In this document: piece after piece, positions 54,421 to 63,468 of the stretch | Numbering within the stretch: position 1 is the first letter of the stretch | How the letters are laid out: each line of letters begins with the position of its first letter | From: Azospirillum canadense | GTDB taxonomy: Bacteria > Pseudomonadota > Alphaproteobacteria > Azospirillales > Azospirillaceae | Assembly: GCF_025961225.1 (NCBI RefSeq) | Contig: NZ_JAOQNG010000003.1 | Coordinates: forward strand, 1 to 64,000 | Direction of reading: 5' to 3' | DNA length: 64,000 nucleotides | Made by a program: the position numbers and the translations under genes | The notes under the pieces: model-generated | Told to the model about the DNA's origin: nothing | Databases searched by the model: none | Seen by the model: only the letters and a program-made list of their open reading frames with translations

Positions 54421-56913
54421 CTACCCGCCGACGCCGGGAACCGGTGCGGTATCCGGCGCGCTCTTGTGGAACACGCGTTTCCCGCGTCCTGCCTGCTTGG
54501 CTCTGTACATCGCGGCGTCGGCCGCGTTGAGCAGCGCATGGGCGTCTTGTCCATCCGAGGGATATAGAGCGATTCCGATGCTGGCGCCGATGACGGCTGT
54601 TCGTCCGTGCACTGGAATGGGCACGGAGACCGCGTCAATGATCTTGTCCGCCACGCGGCTTGCATCGCTTGCCAAGGCGACATCTTCCAAAGTGACGGTG
54701 AACTCGTCGCCGCCGATTCGGGCCACCGCGTCACTCTTGCGCAGGCAGTCTACTATCCGGGCTGCCGCGATGCGGAGCACATGATCCCCGCAGTCGTGAC
54801 CATGCGTATCGTTCACCTTTTTGAAACCGTCCAAGTCGATGAACAGAAGGGCCACGCTATGGCCGCACCGCTGGGCGCGGGCCATTGCCAGGTCGAGGCG
54901 GTCGAAGAACAGGCGGCGGTTGGGCAAGCCGGTCAAGGCGTCGTGATGGGCCATATGCCCCTTCTCGGCCTCGCTGCGGCGCAACTCGGCCTCTATTTGC
55001 TTGCGCTTGGTGATGTCACGGCCGATGCCAACGAGCCCGAGAAGATCGCCATCATCGTCGTAGATGGGAACCTTGATCATCTCCACATCAACGGTGTCCC
55101 CGGTCGCGCGTGGAATGGTCATTTCCTTACGCAGCGCCTGGTTTTCCGTAAGGACCAAGGTGTCTTGGCGGCGAACATCCTCGGCCAATTGCGGAGGCCA
55201 AATATCATCGCCGGACAAGCCAGACAGATTCTCGGGCGCGAGGCCGAACCATGCCGCAAAGGCTTTGTTGACCTTGCGCATCTGGCCATTCGGTTCTTTG
55301 AACAGGATGGCGTCTGGGATGGCGTCGATCAACCCCTGAAGGAGCGTCCGTTCCTGGCGGAGTTGGTCCTCGGCCCGTCGACGCTCTGTGATGTCACGTG
55401 CGATCCCGACCACGCCCAGCACGGTGCCGTTGGCATCCCGGCAGGGGGCTTTGACCGTTTCCAGCAGCACTTTGCGGCCATCGGGATAAACGGACCACTC
55501 CTCCGACCGTGTTGATCCCTGCTCCATGGCGACTTGGTCACCGCGCCGCCGGCGCTCGGCCGTCTCAGCGTCAAACAGATCGCTGTCGCGCAGGCCCAGC
55601 GCGTTCTCGGCCGCACCACCGGCGTACTCCAGCGCGGCGTGGTTGCCGTTGAGGTACGTGCCGCTGGTGTCCTTGAAGAAGACGATGTCCGGGATCGACT
55701 CGATCAGGCTTTGCAGCATGGCGCGCTCGCGGCGGAGCGCTTCGGTGGCGGCCCGATGGTCGGTGACGTCCTGGATCAACCAGACCTCGCCGTAATCGGC
55801 GAAGTAAGCCGAGAACAGAAGCCAGCGAAGCGCCCCATCCTTGCGCCGGATCTGCAGTTCAACGGAAACCGGAGTGCCAGCGTTCCGGGCCGCACAGTAT
55901 CGGTCCCGGATGCTCTCATGATTGTTCGGGTACGCCGCCTTGAACCAGACGTCGAGGGTGGGGATCTCATCGCGCGTGTAGCCGCAGATCTCCTCGGCCG
56001 CCCGGTTCAGAAATATCGTTTCGCCCTCAACATAGGCGGCCCCGGCGGGCAGGTGCTCAACCATGCGCGCGAGGCGGCGTGCGGACGTCATCATGGCCTG
56101 TTCGGCGCGGACATGCTCGGTCACGTTGCGCTCGTTCACCAGGACCATCGGCTCGCCGGACACTGGGTCGATCGTGATGCGGGCATCGAACCGGTGCCAC
56201 CCGAGGCCGCTGTTGGTTGAGACCTCCACGAACCGACGGAACACCTCGCCACGGTCCAGAGCGGCCAGCAAGTCGCACCGGTCTTCCTCATGCACGAAGT
56301 GTGCGGCCAAACGGTCCCGGTCGCCGTCCAGGCCGACTGGCCCAAAGGTCCTCTCGGCGGCGGGATTGCGCATGAGCGGAAGGCCGTCGCGTGAGAACAG
56401 GGAAATTTTCACGTAGGTCTGATTCAGGGCTTCGACGCCGCGCAGCGTGGCCGGATCGACCGGTTGGTCGATGACCTGGGCCTCGTGCAGCATGCCCAAG
56501 CGGCCATCCGGCAGGATCATACCGGTGCGGCGCACGCGCGTGGTGACCGGCTGGCCCTTAGGGTAGAAGGTCCATTGGTCGATGACCTGGTTTCCCGCCG
56601 TCAATTGCTGCAGCAATGACGCCAGGCGGGTCCGCGCCGCGTCCGACATATCGCTGAAGTCCCGCTCCAGGAACTCCTGCTGGCTGGCTGCACTCCAGAG
56701 CTCCAATGCGGCTTGGTTGGCCCAGACCATCCGGGTGCGCTCGCTGTCGAACAACCACACCGGCATCCACAAAGCATCCAGCAGCGGCAGATCGGAAAAC
56801 GTCAGATGGCCGGACGGTAGCCGTGCCTTGTCGGGTTGCGGAGTATCCCAAACAGCCTGGCCACGCATCTGGTAACTTCTCTTGGTTGCAGTCGATTGGG
56901 GGGCCGGTGCCAT
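54421..56913 (-). CDS. Multi-PAS diguanylate cyclase
   Basis: An 830-residue cytosolic protein. Four to five PAS domains (about 30-650) precede a GGDEF domain (about 665-825). The active site GGDEF is intact in AVARIGGDEFTVTLED, and RKSD five residues before it fits the RxxD inhibitory site, so product feedback is likely. It makes cyclic di-GMP from GTP. PAS segments include PVWLFDSERTRMVWANQAAL, FLNRAAEEICGYTRDEIPTL and VVFFKDTSGT-type cores. No membrane helix was seen. The start at 56913 is tentative because no good ribosome site is seen. 56934 is possible. Confidence 0.88.
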   Translation of the reverse strand: MAPAPQSTATKRSYQMRGQAVWDTPQPDKARLPSGHLTFSDLPLLDALWMPVWLFDSERTRMVWANQAALELWSAASQQEFLERDFSDMSDAARTRLASLLQQLTAGNQVIDQWTFYPKGQPVTTRVRRTGMILPDGRLGMLHEAQVIDQPVDPATLRGVEALNQTYVKISLFSRDGLPLMRNPAAERTFGPVGLDGDRDRLAAHFVHEEDRCDLLAALDRGEVFRRFVEVSTNSGLGWHRFDARITIDPVSGEPMVLVNERNVTEHVRAEQAMMTSARRLARMVEHLPAGAAYVEGETIFLNRAAEEICGYTRDEIPTLDVWFKAAYPNNHESIRDRYCAARNAGTPVSVELQIRRKDGALRWLLFSAYFADYGEVWLIQDVTDHRAATEALRRERAMLQSLIESIPDIVFFKDTSGTYLNGNHAALEYAGGAAENALGLRDSDLFDAETAERRRRGDQVAMEQGSTRSEEWSVYPDGRKVLLETVKAPCRDANGTVLGVVGIARDITERRRAEDQLRQERTLLQGLIDAIPDAILFKEPNGQMRKVNKAFAAWFGLAPENLSGLSGDDIWPPQLAEDVRRQDTLVLTENQALRKEMTIPRATGDTVDVEMIKVPIYDDDGDLLGLVGIGRDITKRKQIEAELRRSEAEKGHMAHHDALTGLPNRRLFFDRLDLAMARAQRCGHSVALLFIDLDGFKKVNDTHGHDCGDHVLRIAAARIVDCLRKSDAVARIGGDEFTVTLEDVALASDASRVADKIIDAVSVPIPVHGRTAVIGASIGIALYPSDGQDAHALLNAADAAMYRAKQAGRGKRVFHKSAPDTAPVPGVGG

Positions 56914-57201
56914 AGAGAATACGCCTGAAAACATTAATTTATAGCAACGCTCCCTGGTCGAAGTCCTGGGGAGTGTTTGACGGAGCGTTGGCCAGCGTAT
57001 TGCCGGGAGGTGAGGTGGGGCACGAAGGCTCCAAGTCTCAGAGGATGCGTAACCTGAGGTCTGGACGTTCGGCTGTTGGGCCGCTGGGTTTGCCGCGCCG
57101 CGTACCGGGCGCCCCTTCAGCCCGGTCATCCTCAGCGCCGAACCTGCCGCGCCGTCAGGCTGGCGACCGCCGAAATGACACAGTCTGCAAAGCACGGTGG
57201 G

Positions 57202-58890
57202 TCATCCGCGGCGCACCCCTTCCAGGAAACGGTTCACCTCGGCGTCCAGCGCGTCCGTGTGCGCGGACAGCTGGCGGACCGACGCCAGGACCTCGTGGGC
57301 CAGCGTGCCGCTCTGATCGGCCGCGGCGTTCACCCCGGCGATGCTCTGCGAAATCATCTGGGTTCCCTGGGCAGCCTGCTGGATGTTCCGGCTGATCTCG
57401 CGGGTGGCCGCTCCCTGTTCCTCGACGGCCGAGGCGATCAATGTGGCAACCCCGTTGATGTCGCCGATGACGCGGACGACGCCCTGGATTTCCTCCACCG
57501 CCGCGCCGGTCATCGACTGGATGTCGGCGACCTGCGCCGCGATGTCCCCGGTCGCCTTGGCGGTCTGGTTGGCCAGGGCCTTCACCTCGTTCGCCACGAC
57601 GGCGAAGCCCCGGCCGGCCTCGCCGGCGCGGGCCGCCTCGATCGTGGCGTTCAGCGCCAGGAGATTGGTCTGCGAGGCGATGGAATTGATCAGCTCGACC
57701 ACCGCCCCGATCCGCTCGACCGCGGCGGCGAGGCCGCCGACCTTGCCGTTGGCCCGTTCGGCGACGCCGACCGCGCTACGGGCGATCTGTGAAGATTGCC
57801 CGACCTGGCGGCTGATTTCCCCGATCGAGCTGGACAGCTCCTCGGTCGCGGACGCGACGGTCTGGACGTTGGCCGAGGTCTGCTCGGTCGTGGACGCCAC
57901 CTCGCTCGCGAGCCGGCCGGTCTGGTCCGCGGCGCGCGTCACATCGTGCGCGCGGCTCTCCATGCCCTCGGCTTCCCGGGCGACTGCACGGATGACGCTG
58001 CCGACGCTCTGCTCGAAACCGGCCGCGAGGTCCGCCAGGGCCTTGCGCTTGTCCTCCGCGGCACGGCGGGCGAGGTCCGCCTGCTCGGCCTCCAGGCGCT
58101 GCCTGGCCTGGGCGTTCTCCTTGAACACCTGCAGGGCCTTGCTCATGGCGCCCAGCTCGTCGGTGCGGGCCGCCTCGGGAAAGGCGATCGCGAGGTCGCC
58201 GGCGGCGAGGGCGCGCATCCGCTCCGCGAGGGACCGGATGGTGGTGCTGATGTTCTGCCCGACGAGCGCCAGCAGCAGGATCGCCGGCAGAGCGAGCGCC
58301 GCGATCACGCCGAGCAGCGTCCAGAGCTGCGTGAGGAAGGCCGCCCAGATGTCGTCGATGAAGACGCCGGTCCCGATGAAGATGCCCCAGGGCTCGAAGC
58401 CCTTGACGTAGGCCAGCTTGACGGCGGTTTCACTGCCGCCGACCGTGCGGGGCCAGTCATAGACGTAGGTGCCTTCGCCCTTGCTCTTCACAAGGGCGAT
58501 CAGCGCCGGGATGACCGGCACGCCTTTGGCATCCTTGATGCCCGACACGTCGGCCCCCATCAGCTTCCGGTTGGCGTGCGCGAAGCCGATGGCGTCGTAC
58601 GTGTGCGCGAACAGATATTCTTCACCGCTGTAGCGGATGGCCAGAAAGGCCTCCTTGAAGCGCGCCTGCGCGTCCTCCCGATTGAGGATTCCCGTGGCGA
58701 CATCGGCCTCATACTTCGCGGCCATGCTGTGGCCCGCTTCAACCATGAAGCGCAGGGCGTCGACGCGGTCCTGGTACATTCGGTTGTAGCTGAGGGACAG
58801 CCCGGCGCCCGCGATCACCAGGCAGGCCACGCTGGCCGTCGCAATCAGGCCCAGGAGCTTTGCGCGAATGGAGAGGGTACTGAGTGTCAT
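57202..58890 (-). CDS. Methyl-accepting chemotaxis protein with sCache domain
   Basis: A 562-residue chemoreceptor. A membrane helix near residues 8-30 (LLGLIATASVACLVIAGAGL) is followed by a periplasmic single-Cache domain (about 35-180, FKEAFLAIRYSGEEYLFAHT), a second helix (about 190-212, WTLLGVIAALALPAILLLAL), HAMP (about 213-265) and the cytoplasmic signalling coiled coil with the conserved tip SIASQTNLLALNATIEAARA. It senses a small molecule outside the cell and controls CheA. Two adjacent ATGs exist (58893, 58890). GGCGG lies just upstream. Same strand as the PAS-GGDEF gene, 288 bp away. Confidence 0.93.
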   Translation of the reverse strand: MTLSTLSIRAKLLGLIATASVACLVIAGAGLSLSYNRMYQDRVDALRFMVEAGHSMAAKYEADVATGILNREDAQARFKEAFLAIRYSGEEYLFAHTYDAIGFAHANRKLMGADVSGIKDAKGVPVIPALIALVKSKGEGTYVYDWPRTVGGSETAVKLAYVKGFEPWGIFIGTGVFIDDIWAAFLTQLWTLLGVIAALALPAILLLALVGQNISTTIRSLAERMRALAAGDLAIAFPEAARTDELGAMSKALQVFKENAQARQRLEAEQADLARRAAEDKRKALADLAAGFEQSVGSVIRAVAREAEGMESRAHDVTRAADQTGRLASEVASTTEQTSANVQTVASATEELSSSIGEISRQVGQSSQIARSAVGVAERANGKVGGLAAAVERIGAVVELINSIASQTNLLALNATIEAARAGEAGRGFAVVANEVKALANQTAKATGDIAAQVADIQSMTGAAVEEIQGVVRVIGDINGVATLIASAVEEQGAATREISRNIQQAAQGTQMISQSIAGVNAAADQSGTLAHEVLASVRQLSAHTDALDAEVNRFLEGVRRG

Positions 58891-59169
58891 CATGCACCGC
58901 CTTTGGGCAGCGATCGCTCGTATTGTGTGCACAATTTATCATTAGACTTCGAAGGAAGGACTCCAAAGCGGCTGTGCCATTGTGCCGCAGCGTCTGCGGC
59001 ATGCCATCGTGGTGCAGGAATGCGCGATCGGCGGCGGCTTACGGATCGGCATAGGAGCCATTGGCCCGTTGATGCCTGTTATCACCGTCGCCCGATGCCG
59101 TTCCAACACCACGCTGTGCATCGCCACCAGTTCCTCGCGCCACATCCCGTGTGACGACTTGGGGGGCCG

Positions 59170-59280
59170 ATGAGGTCAGTCTGTGCCCTGACGATCTGGG
59201 TCAGTGAGGATACCATCCAGGCCTGGTGCGCGGCTCCGCGGACCACCCGTGGCGGCCGGCCGAGCTGGCTGGCCCTGTGG
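59170..59280 (+). pseudogene. IS5-family transposase N-terminal relic
   Basis: From ATG 59170 the frame reads RSVCALTIWVSEDTIQAWCA, then APRTTRGGRPSWLAL. This matches the N-terminus of the IS5 transposase at 41967-42932 (SLTVWVSEEAIAGWKAAPRT). Similarity ends at about 59280, just before the transporter terminator. Confidence 0.6.
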
Positions 59281-59306
59281 GTGGCACGTGCCTTGGCACG
59301 TCAACA

Positions 59307-59344
59307 AAACGCCGTGCCCCGGGGAGCCCAAGGGCACGGCGTTT
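59307..59344 (-). terminator. Terminator of the hexuronate transporter gene
   Basis: AAACGCCGTGCCC pairs perfectly with GGGCACGGCGTTT across a 12-nt loop. On the minus strand it is followed by TTTTGTTG, 14 nt after the stop of the transporter gene. It is a good intrinsic terminator. Confidence 0.88.
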
Positions 59345-59357
59345 CGGGATGCGCCGG

Positions 59358-60644
59358 TCACTCGGCTGCGGCGGGGTTCAGCGGCGTCGCGGTCGCGGCT
59401 TTGCCCGCGCCGCGCTGGCCCAGCATCAGGGCGATGATCGCGAAGGCGGTCAGGTCGAAGACCGAGAGGCAGGCGAACAGCGGCTCGTACCCGATGGTGT
59501 TGGCGAGCTGGCCGATGATCAGCGAGAAGATCATGCCGCCGAGGTAGCCGGCCATGCCGCCGAAGCCCGTCGCCGTGGCGACCTCCTGCTTCTCGAACGT
59601 GTCGGTGACCAGGGCGTAGAGCAGGCTCGACAGCATCTGGTGGGCGAAGGCACCCATGGAGAACAGGAAGATCGCGGTGATCGGGCTGGTCGACAGGCCG
59701 ATCAGCGCCGGGCCGATCATGCACACTGCACCGATGCCGACGCCGGCGATGCGGGAGTTGACCAGCGTCATCTTGAAGCGCTTGGCGAAGAAGGGCGACA
59801 GGTAGCCGGACAGGATGCAGCCCAGGTCACCGAACAGGAAGGGCAGCCAGGCGAACAGGGCGAACTGCTTGATGTCCATGCCCCGGGTGCTGACCATGTA
59901 CAGCGGGATCCAGAAGCTGAAGGTCTGCCAAGCCGGCTCCGTCAGGAAGCGGGCGGCGGCGATCGCCCAGAACCTGCGCTTGCCCAGAACCTTCTTCACC
60001 GACGGCTTGGCGAGCTGGGTCTGCTGCTGGCCGTCCAGGATGTAGGCGTGCTCGTCCTTGGTCAGGCGAGGGTGGTTCTCCGGGTTGCGGTACAGCGACA
60101 CCCAGATCAGCGACATCGCCACCCCCATCAGGCCGGTGACGACGAAGGCGATCTGCCAGCTGTAGCTGACCGACAGCCAGATGACCAGCGGCGGGGCGAC
60201 CATGGCACCGACCGAGCTGCCGGTGTTGAACCAGCCCGTGGCGATGGAACGCTCCTTGGCCGGGAACCACAGGGTCGAGGTTTTCACGCCCGAGGGCATG
60301 GCGGCGGCCTCGGACACGCCCAGCAGGCCGCGGAAGAAGGCCATCGACTGCCAGCCGCCGGCGAGGGCGTGCAGAGCGGCGGCGGTGCCCCACAGGAAGG
60401 CGAACATGAAGTAGCCGAGCTTCAGGCCGATCAGGTCGGTGATGTAGCCGGCGACCGGCTGCATCAGGCTGTAGCAGAGCTGGAAGGCGCTGACGACGAA
60501 GGAATACTCCTCGGTCGTGAAGTGCAGTTGTTCCTTCAAAGTCGGAGCGAGGATGCCCAGCGTGTTGCGGTCGATGTAGTTGACGATCGTGCCGAGCATG
60601 ACCAGGGCGAGGATCTGCCAACGCAAACCACGGATTTTTTTCAT
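59358..60644 (-). CDS. MFS hexuronate transporter (ExuT-like)
   Basis: A 428-residue inner-membrane protein of the anion:cation symporter family. It starts KKIRGLRWQILALVMLGTIV, followed by NYIDRNTLGILAPTLKEQLH, a signature shared with ExuT/GudP-type sugar acid transporters. Conserved GVSEAAAMPSGVKTSTLWFP and TGWFNTGSSVGAMVAPPLVI follow. It probably imports galacturonate or glucuronate with protons. The start at 60644 is chosen because the preceding open codons do not look like protein. A palindromic operator lies about 180 bp upstream and is shared with the uxaB gene behind it. Confidence 0.88.
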   Translation of the reverse strand: MKKIRGLRWQILALVMLGTIVNYIDRNTLGILAPTLKEQLHFTTEEYSFVVSAFQLCYSLMQPVAGYITDLIGLKLGYFMFAFLWGTAAALHALAGGWQSMAFFRGLLGVSEAAAMPSGVKTSTLWFPAKERSIATGWFNTGSSVGAMVAPPLVIWLSVSYSWQIAFVVTGLMGVAMSLIWVSLYRNPENHPRLTKDEHAYILDGQQQTQLAKPSVKKVLGKRRFWAIAAARFLTEPAWQTFSFWIPLYMVSTRGMDIKQFALFAWLPFLFGDLGCILSGYLSPFFAKRFKMTLVNSRIAGVGIGAVCMIGPALIGLSTSPITAIFLFSMGAFAHQMLSSLLYALVTDTFEKQEVATATGFGGMAGYLGGMIFSLIIGQLANTIGYEPLFACLSVFDLTAFAIIALMLGQRGAGKAATATPLNPAAAE

Positions 60645-60820
60645 GTTCGCCTCGCTTGCGTGTTGCGGGTCGGAGGACCCTGCACGCCACTGCGCTTGGT
60701 GGGGTGTTTGATCGTGGAGCCGGCGTTCGGCTCCCGACTGTCCAGAGCGCTTTGGGCCTGAGGCTTCGCAGCGCTGCGATCGGGCCCGTCGTTCCGATTC
60801 GGAGCGGGCCAATCCTTAAG

Positions 60821-60842
60821 GTAATTATACTAGTATATCAGT
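60821..60842 (-). promoter_or_regulatory. Palindromic operator upstream of the hexuronate transporter
   Basis: Read on the minus strand: ACTGATATACTAGTATAATT. Its centre TATACTAGTATA is a perfect palindrome. ACTGATATA-TA recurs upstream of uxaB at 62677-62696. The AT-rich palindrome fits GntR/FadR-type sugar acid regulators. It stands out in very GC-rich DNA. Confidence 0.65.
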
Positions 60843-61060
60843 CCCGCTCGCAACGGCGATTTTGGTCAGCTTTTGGAAGAGCCAAAATGTTCCACCTTTT
60901 CGGATCGGGGGCTGAGTGCTTTATCGCACGAGCGGAACAATGCATCGCGCGGTGCGTCATCGGCATGACCTAAGTCAAACGGACTGCAATAACCGATGTC
61001 GTGCGAAATGCCATTGCTCTCGTCGAGCCGGACAACGGAAGGTCGGGCCTCGAAAATGTG

Positions 61061-61093
61061 AAAAGCCCATTCCCGTGACAGAAAAGGGCTTTT
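61061..61093 (-). terminator. Terminator of uxaB
   Basis: AAAAGCCC (61061-61068) pairs with GGGCTTTT (61086-61093). On the minus strand the stem ends in TTTT, about 22 nt after the uxaB stop. Confidence 0.75.
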
Positions 61094-61114
61094 CCGAGAG
61101 ATGGACGGAACGGC

Positions 61115-62620
61115 TTACCTGGCGAGCAGGTCCGCGAGGGCGCCGCGCATTCCCTTGGCCTGGATGGCGGCGAGGTGGGCGGCGGTGCGGACGGCGAGCC
61201 CGGGGATGCGGGTCAGGTCCTCGCCCCACAGCCGGGCGTCGGCCAGCACCGTGTTGACCAGCGCCGCGGGGTCGTTGTCGTGCGCCGCCCAGGCCGCGGC
61301 CATGGCCGCGATCACCGCCGCGTCGTCGTGGATCGGGTAGGCCCCGGCGTCGCGCGTGCCGGTGTAGGCGCCGTCCGTCAGTATGCCCTGGTAGAAGCGC
61401 AGCAGTGCGGCCAGCGAGAAGGACAGCCCCTCCGGCGCCTCACCCCTGGCGGCCACCGCGTCCTTCAGGCTGGGCAGCACGCGCACGGCCCACTTCGACA
61501 CGGAGTTCAGGGCGATCGAGATCAGCTCGTGCCGGATGTACGGGTTGCCGAACCGCTCCATGATTGTGCGGGCGTAGTCCTGGCGCTCGGCCTCGGGCAG
61601 CGGCACGCAGGGGACGATCTCCTCGAACATCACCTTGGACAGGTAGGCCGACAGGGTGGCGTCGTCCATCATGCCCTTGACCGTGTCGATGCCCGCGCCA
61701 TAGGCGGCCAGCGCGCTTGCGGTGTGGGCGCCGTTCAGGATGCGCACCTTGCGGCTGCGGTAGGGCTTCAGGTCGTCGGTCCACACCACGTTCAGGCCGG
61801 CCTTGTGCAGCGGGAACTCCTCGGCCAGGGCCGCCGGGCCTTCGATGACCCAGACGTGGAAGGGCTCGCCGGCGACGGCCAGCGTGTCCTCGTAGCCCCA
61901 CTTGGCGGCCAGTTCAGGGGCCTCGTCGCGCGGGTAGCCGGGGACGATGCGATCGACCAGCGTGTTCAGGAAGTGGTTGTGCGCCTCGACCCAGGCGGCG
62001 AAACCTGGTTCCAGCCCCCAGCGCTTGGCGTGCGCCAGCACAATGCGCTTGAGGTTGGTGCCATTCGCCTCGATCAGCTCGCAGGGCAGGAAGACCAGGC
62101 CGGTCTCGGCCGTGCCGCCCAGCACCTTGAAGCGGGCGTACAGCAGGGCCGCCACCTTGGCCGGGAAGCTCTGCTGGCAGGCGCTGGGAGTGTAGGGCTC
62201 CTCGACGTCGGCGATGCCGGCCTCGGTGGTGTTCGAGACGACGAAGCGCAGCGCCGGTGAGGTGGCGTGATCGAGCATGCGGCCCCAGTCGGGATAAGGG
62301 TTCAGCGCGTCGGACACGCAGCTGACCACACGCCGGTCCTCGACCTCCTGCCCCTTTTCGAGGCCGCGCAGCAGGACGGTGTAGAGGCCGTCCTGCGCCT
62401 TCAGCAGGCCGGCAATGCCCTGGGCCAGCGGCTGGGCCACCGCCACGCCGGCCTGCGTCAGGCCTTGGCCGTTGGCGACGTCCACCATCCAGTCGACGAA
62501 GCCGCGCAGGAAGTTGCCGTCGCCCACCTGCAGGATGGTGACGGGAAGCACCGGCGCGCCGGCGGTGTGCGCGACGTCGAGCGAGCCGCCGGCGAGACGG
62601 TCACGGGAGAGGAGAGACAT
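61115..62620 (-). CDS. uxaB: Tagaturonate reductase (altronate oxidoreductase)
   Basis: A 501-residue polyol/mannitol-type dehydrogenase. VTILQVGDGNFLRGFVDWMV is the NAD-binding start typical of UxaB rather than of mannitol dehydrogenase (which has GxGxFHRAH). Catalytic-region motifs include LPCELIEANGTNLKRIVLAH and VRILNGAHTASALAAYGAGI (K and NGxH). It reduces D-tagaturonate to D-altronate with NADH in galacturonate breakdown. It lies upstream of the transporter on the same strand, with its own terminator and operator copy. UxuB (fructuronate reductase) is the main alternative but the N-terminal motif favours UxaB. Confidence 0.88.
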   Translation of the reverse strand: MSLLSRDRLAGGSLDVAHTAGAPVLPVTILQVGDGNFLRGFVDWMVDVANGQGLTQAGVAVAQPLAQGIAGLLKAQDGLYTVLLRGLEKGQEVEDRRVVSCVSDALNPYPDWGRMLDHATSPALRFVVSNTTEAGIADVEEPYTPSACQQSFPAKVAALLYARFKVLGGTAETGLVFLPCELIEANGTNLKRIVLAHAKRWGLEPGFAAWVEAHNHFLNTLVDRIVPGYPRDEAPELAAKWGYEDTLAVAGEPFHVWVIEGPAALAEEFPLHKAGLNVVWTDDLKPYRSRKVRILNGAHTASALAAYGAGIDTVKGMMDDATLSAYLSKVMFEEIVPCVPLPEAERQDYARTIMERFGNPYIRHELISIALNSVSKWAVRVLPSLKDAVAARGEAPEGLSFSLAALLRFYQGILTDGAYTGTRDAGAYPIHDDAAVIAAMAAAWAAHDNDPAALVNTVLADARLWGEDLTRIPGLAVRTAAHLAAIQAKGMRGALADLLAR

Positions 62621-62676
62621 GGGGAGCTCCTAAAGCCACACGGCGGTTCGAGCACGGCGTCCCTGGCGCGCAGCCG

Positions 62677-62696
62677 CTGTATTTTAATATATCAGT
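62677..62696 (-). promoter_or_regulatory. Operator copy upstream of uxaB
   Basis: Read on the minus strand: ACTGATATATTAAAATACAG. It matches the transporter operator (60821-60842) at 14 of the first 17 bases and lies about 65 bp upstream of the uxaB start. One regulator probably controls both units. Confidence 0.6.
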
Positions 62697-62761
62697 TCGA
62701 TCCGCACTCTAGGCGCGAGTGGCCGGGGGGCGAAATGAGCTAGGTCAAGAACGGTCCCGCC

Positions 62762-63160
62762 TCAGGGATTGGGCGTGGCGAGGGCGGTGGCCCCGCGGGC
62801 GAGGCGCTCGATGTCGGCCCAGCGGCGCTGCTTGACGGCGTCGGTCGGGGATAGCCCGGTGCCGCCGAGGGCGAAGACATTGGGCAGGGGCAGAATCTCG
62901 CGGACATTCTCCGCCTTGATGCCGCCGGGTGGGGCAGAAGCGGATGTCCGGGAGGAGCGGGGCCATGCCCTTGAGCGCCGGGGCGCCGCCGTTGAGCATG
63001 GCGGGGAAGAACTTCAGCTCGCGGAATCCGTGCTCGTAGGCGATCGGCGCCTCGGTCACCGTGGCGGTGCCCGGCAGATAGGGCAGGCCGACGGCCTTGG
63101 CGGCCTCGCCCAGCCGGTCGGTCAGGCCGGGGCTGACGACGAAGCGGGCGCCGACGTCGC
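62762..63160 (-). pseudogene. eda: KDPG aldolase fragment, frameshifted and 5'-truncated
   Basis: ARFVVSPGLTDRLGEAAKAV, then TATVTEAPIAYEHGFRELKF and FPAMLNGGAPALKG are clear class I 2-keto-3-deoxy-6-phosphogluconate aldolase sequence, with the Schiff-base lysine in ELKFFPA. An extra C near 62930 breaks the RFCPTGGI motif. The rest (KAENVREILPLPNVFALGGT, ending ATPNP and a stop at 62762) lies in the next frame. The first 70 or so residues are missing; at about 63160 the sequence switches to acetate kinase. The enzyme is the last step of hexuronate breakdown to pyruvate and glyceraldehyde-3-phosphate. Confidence 0.85.
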
Positions 63161-63383
63161 GTGGGTGCCGCCGTGCACCACCCGGTGGCCGGCCGCAACG
63201 ACCGTGGTGTCCTTCAGGGTGCCTTCCAGCCACCTCAGCCGGAAGCGCAGCAGCGAGCCGCGCTCGGCCCCCTCCAGCCCTGTGAGAGTGTGGTCGGCGA
63301 GGACGTGCTTGGCGGCGTCCTTGGCCTCGAACTTCGGCGCCGTGCCGATGCCGGAGATCTGGCCGTTGAGTACGTGGTCAAAA
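63161..63383 (-). pseudogene. ackA: Acetate kinase N-terminal fragment
   Basis: The minus frame reads LFDHVLNGQISGIGTAPKFE, then AKDAAKHVLADHTLTGLEGA and LKDTTVVAAGHRVVHGGTHA. The last part is the acetate kinase signature (GHRVVHGG). About 74 residues remain. The 5' end (the NAGSSSxKF start) is cut at about 63384 by the transposase element to the right, and the 3' side is fused to eda. The fused frame is probably not functional. Confidence 0.8.
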
Positions 63384-63468
63384 AGACCGGGCGGTTGGTA
63401 TCGGGTTGGGGGTGACGGGAAGCGTCGGCAGCTGTTCTGGCGAGCGTCCCCCAGCTGCTCTCCGGTCA

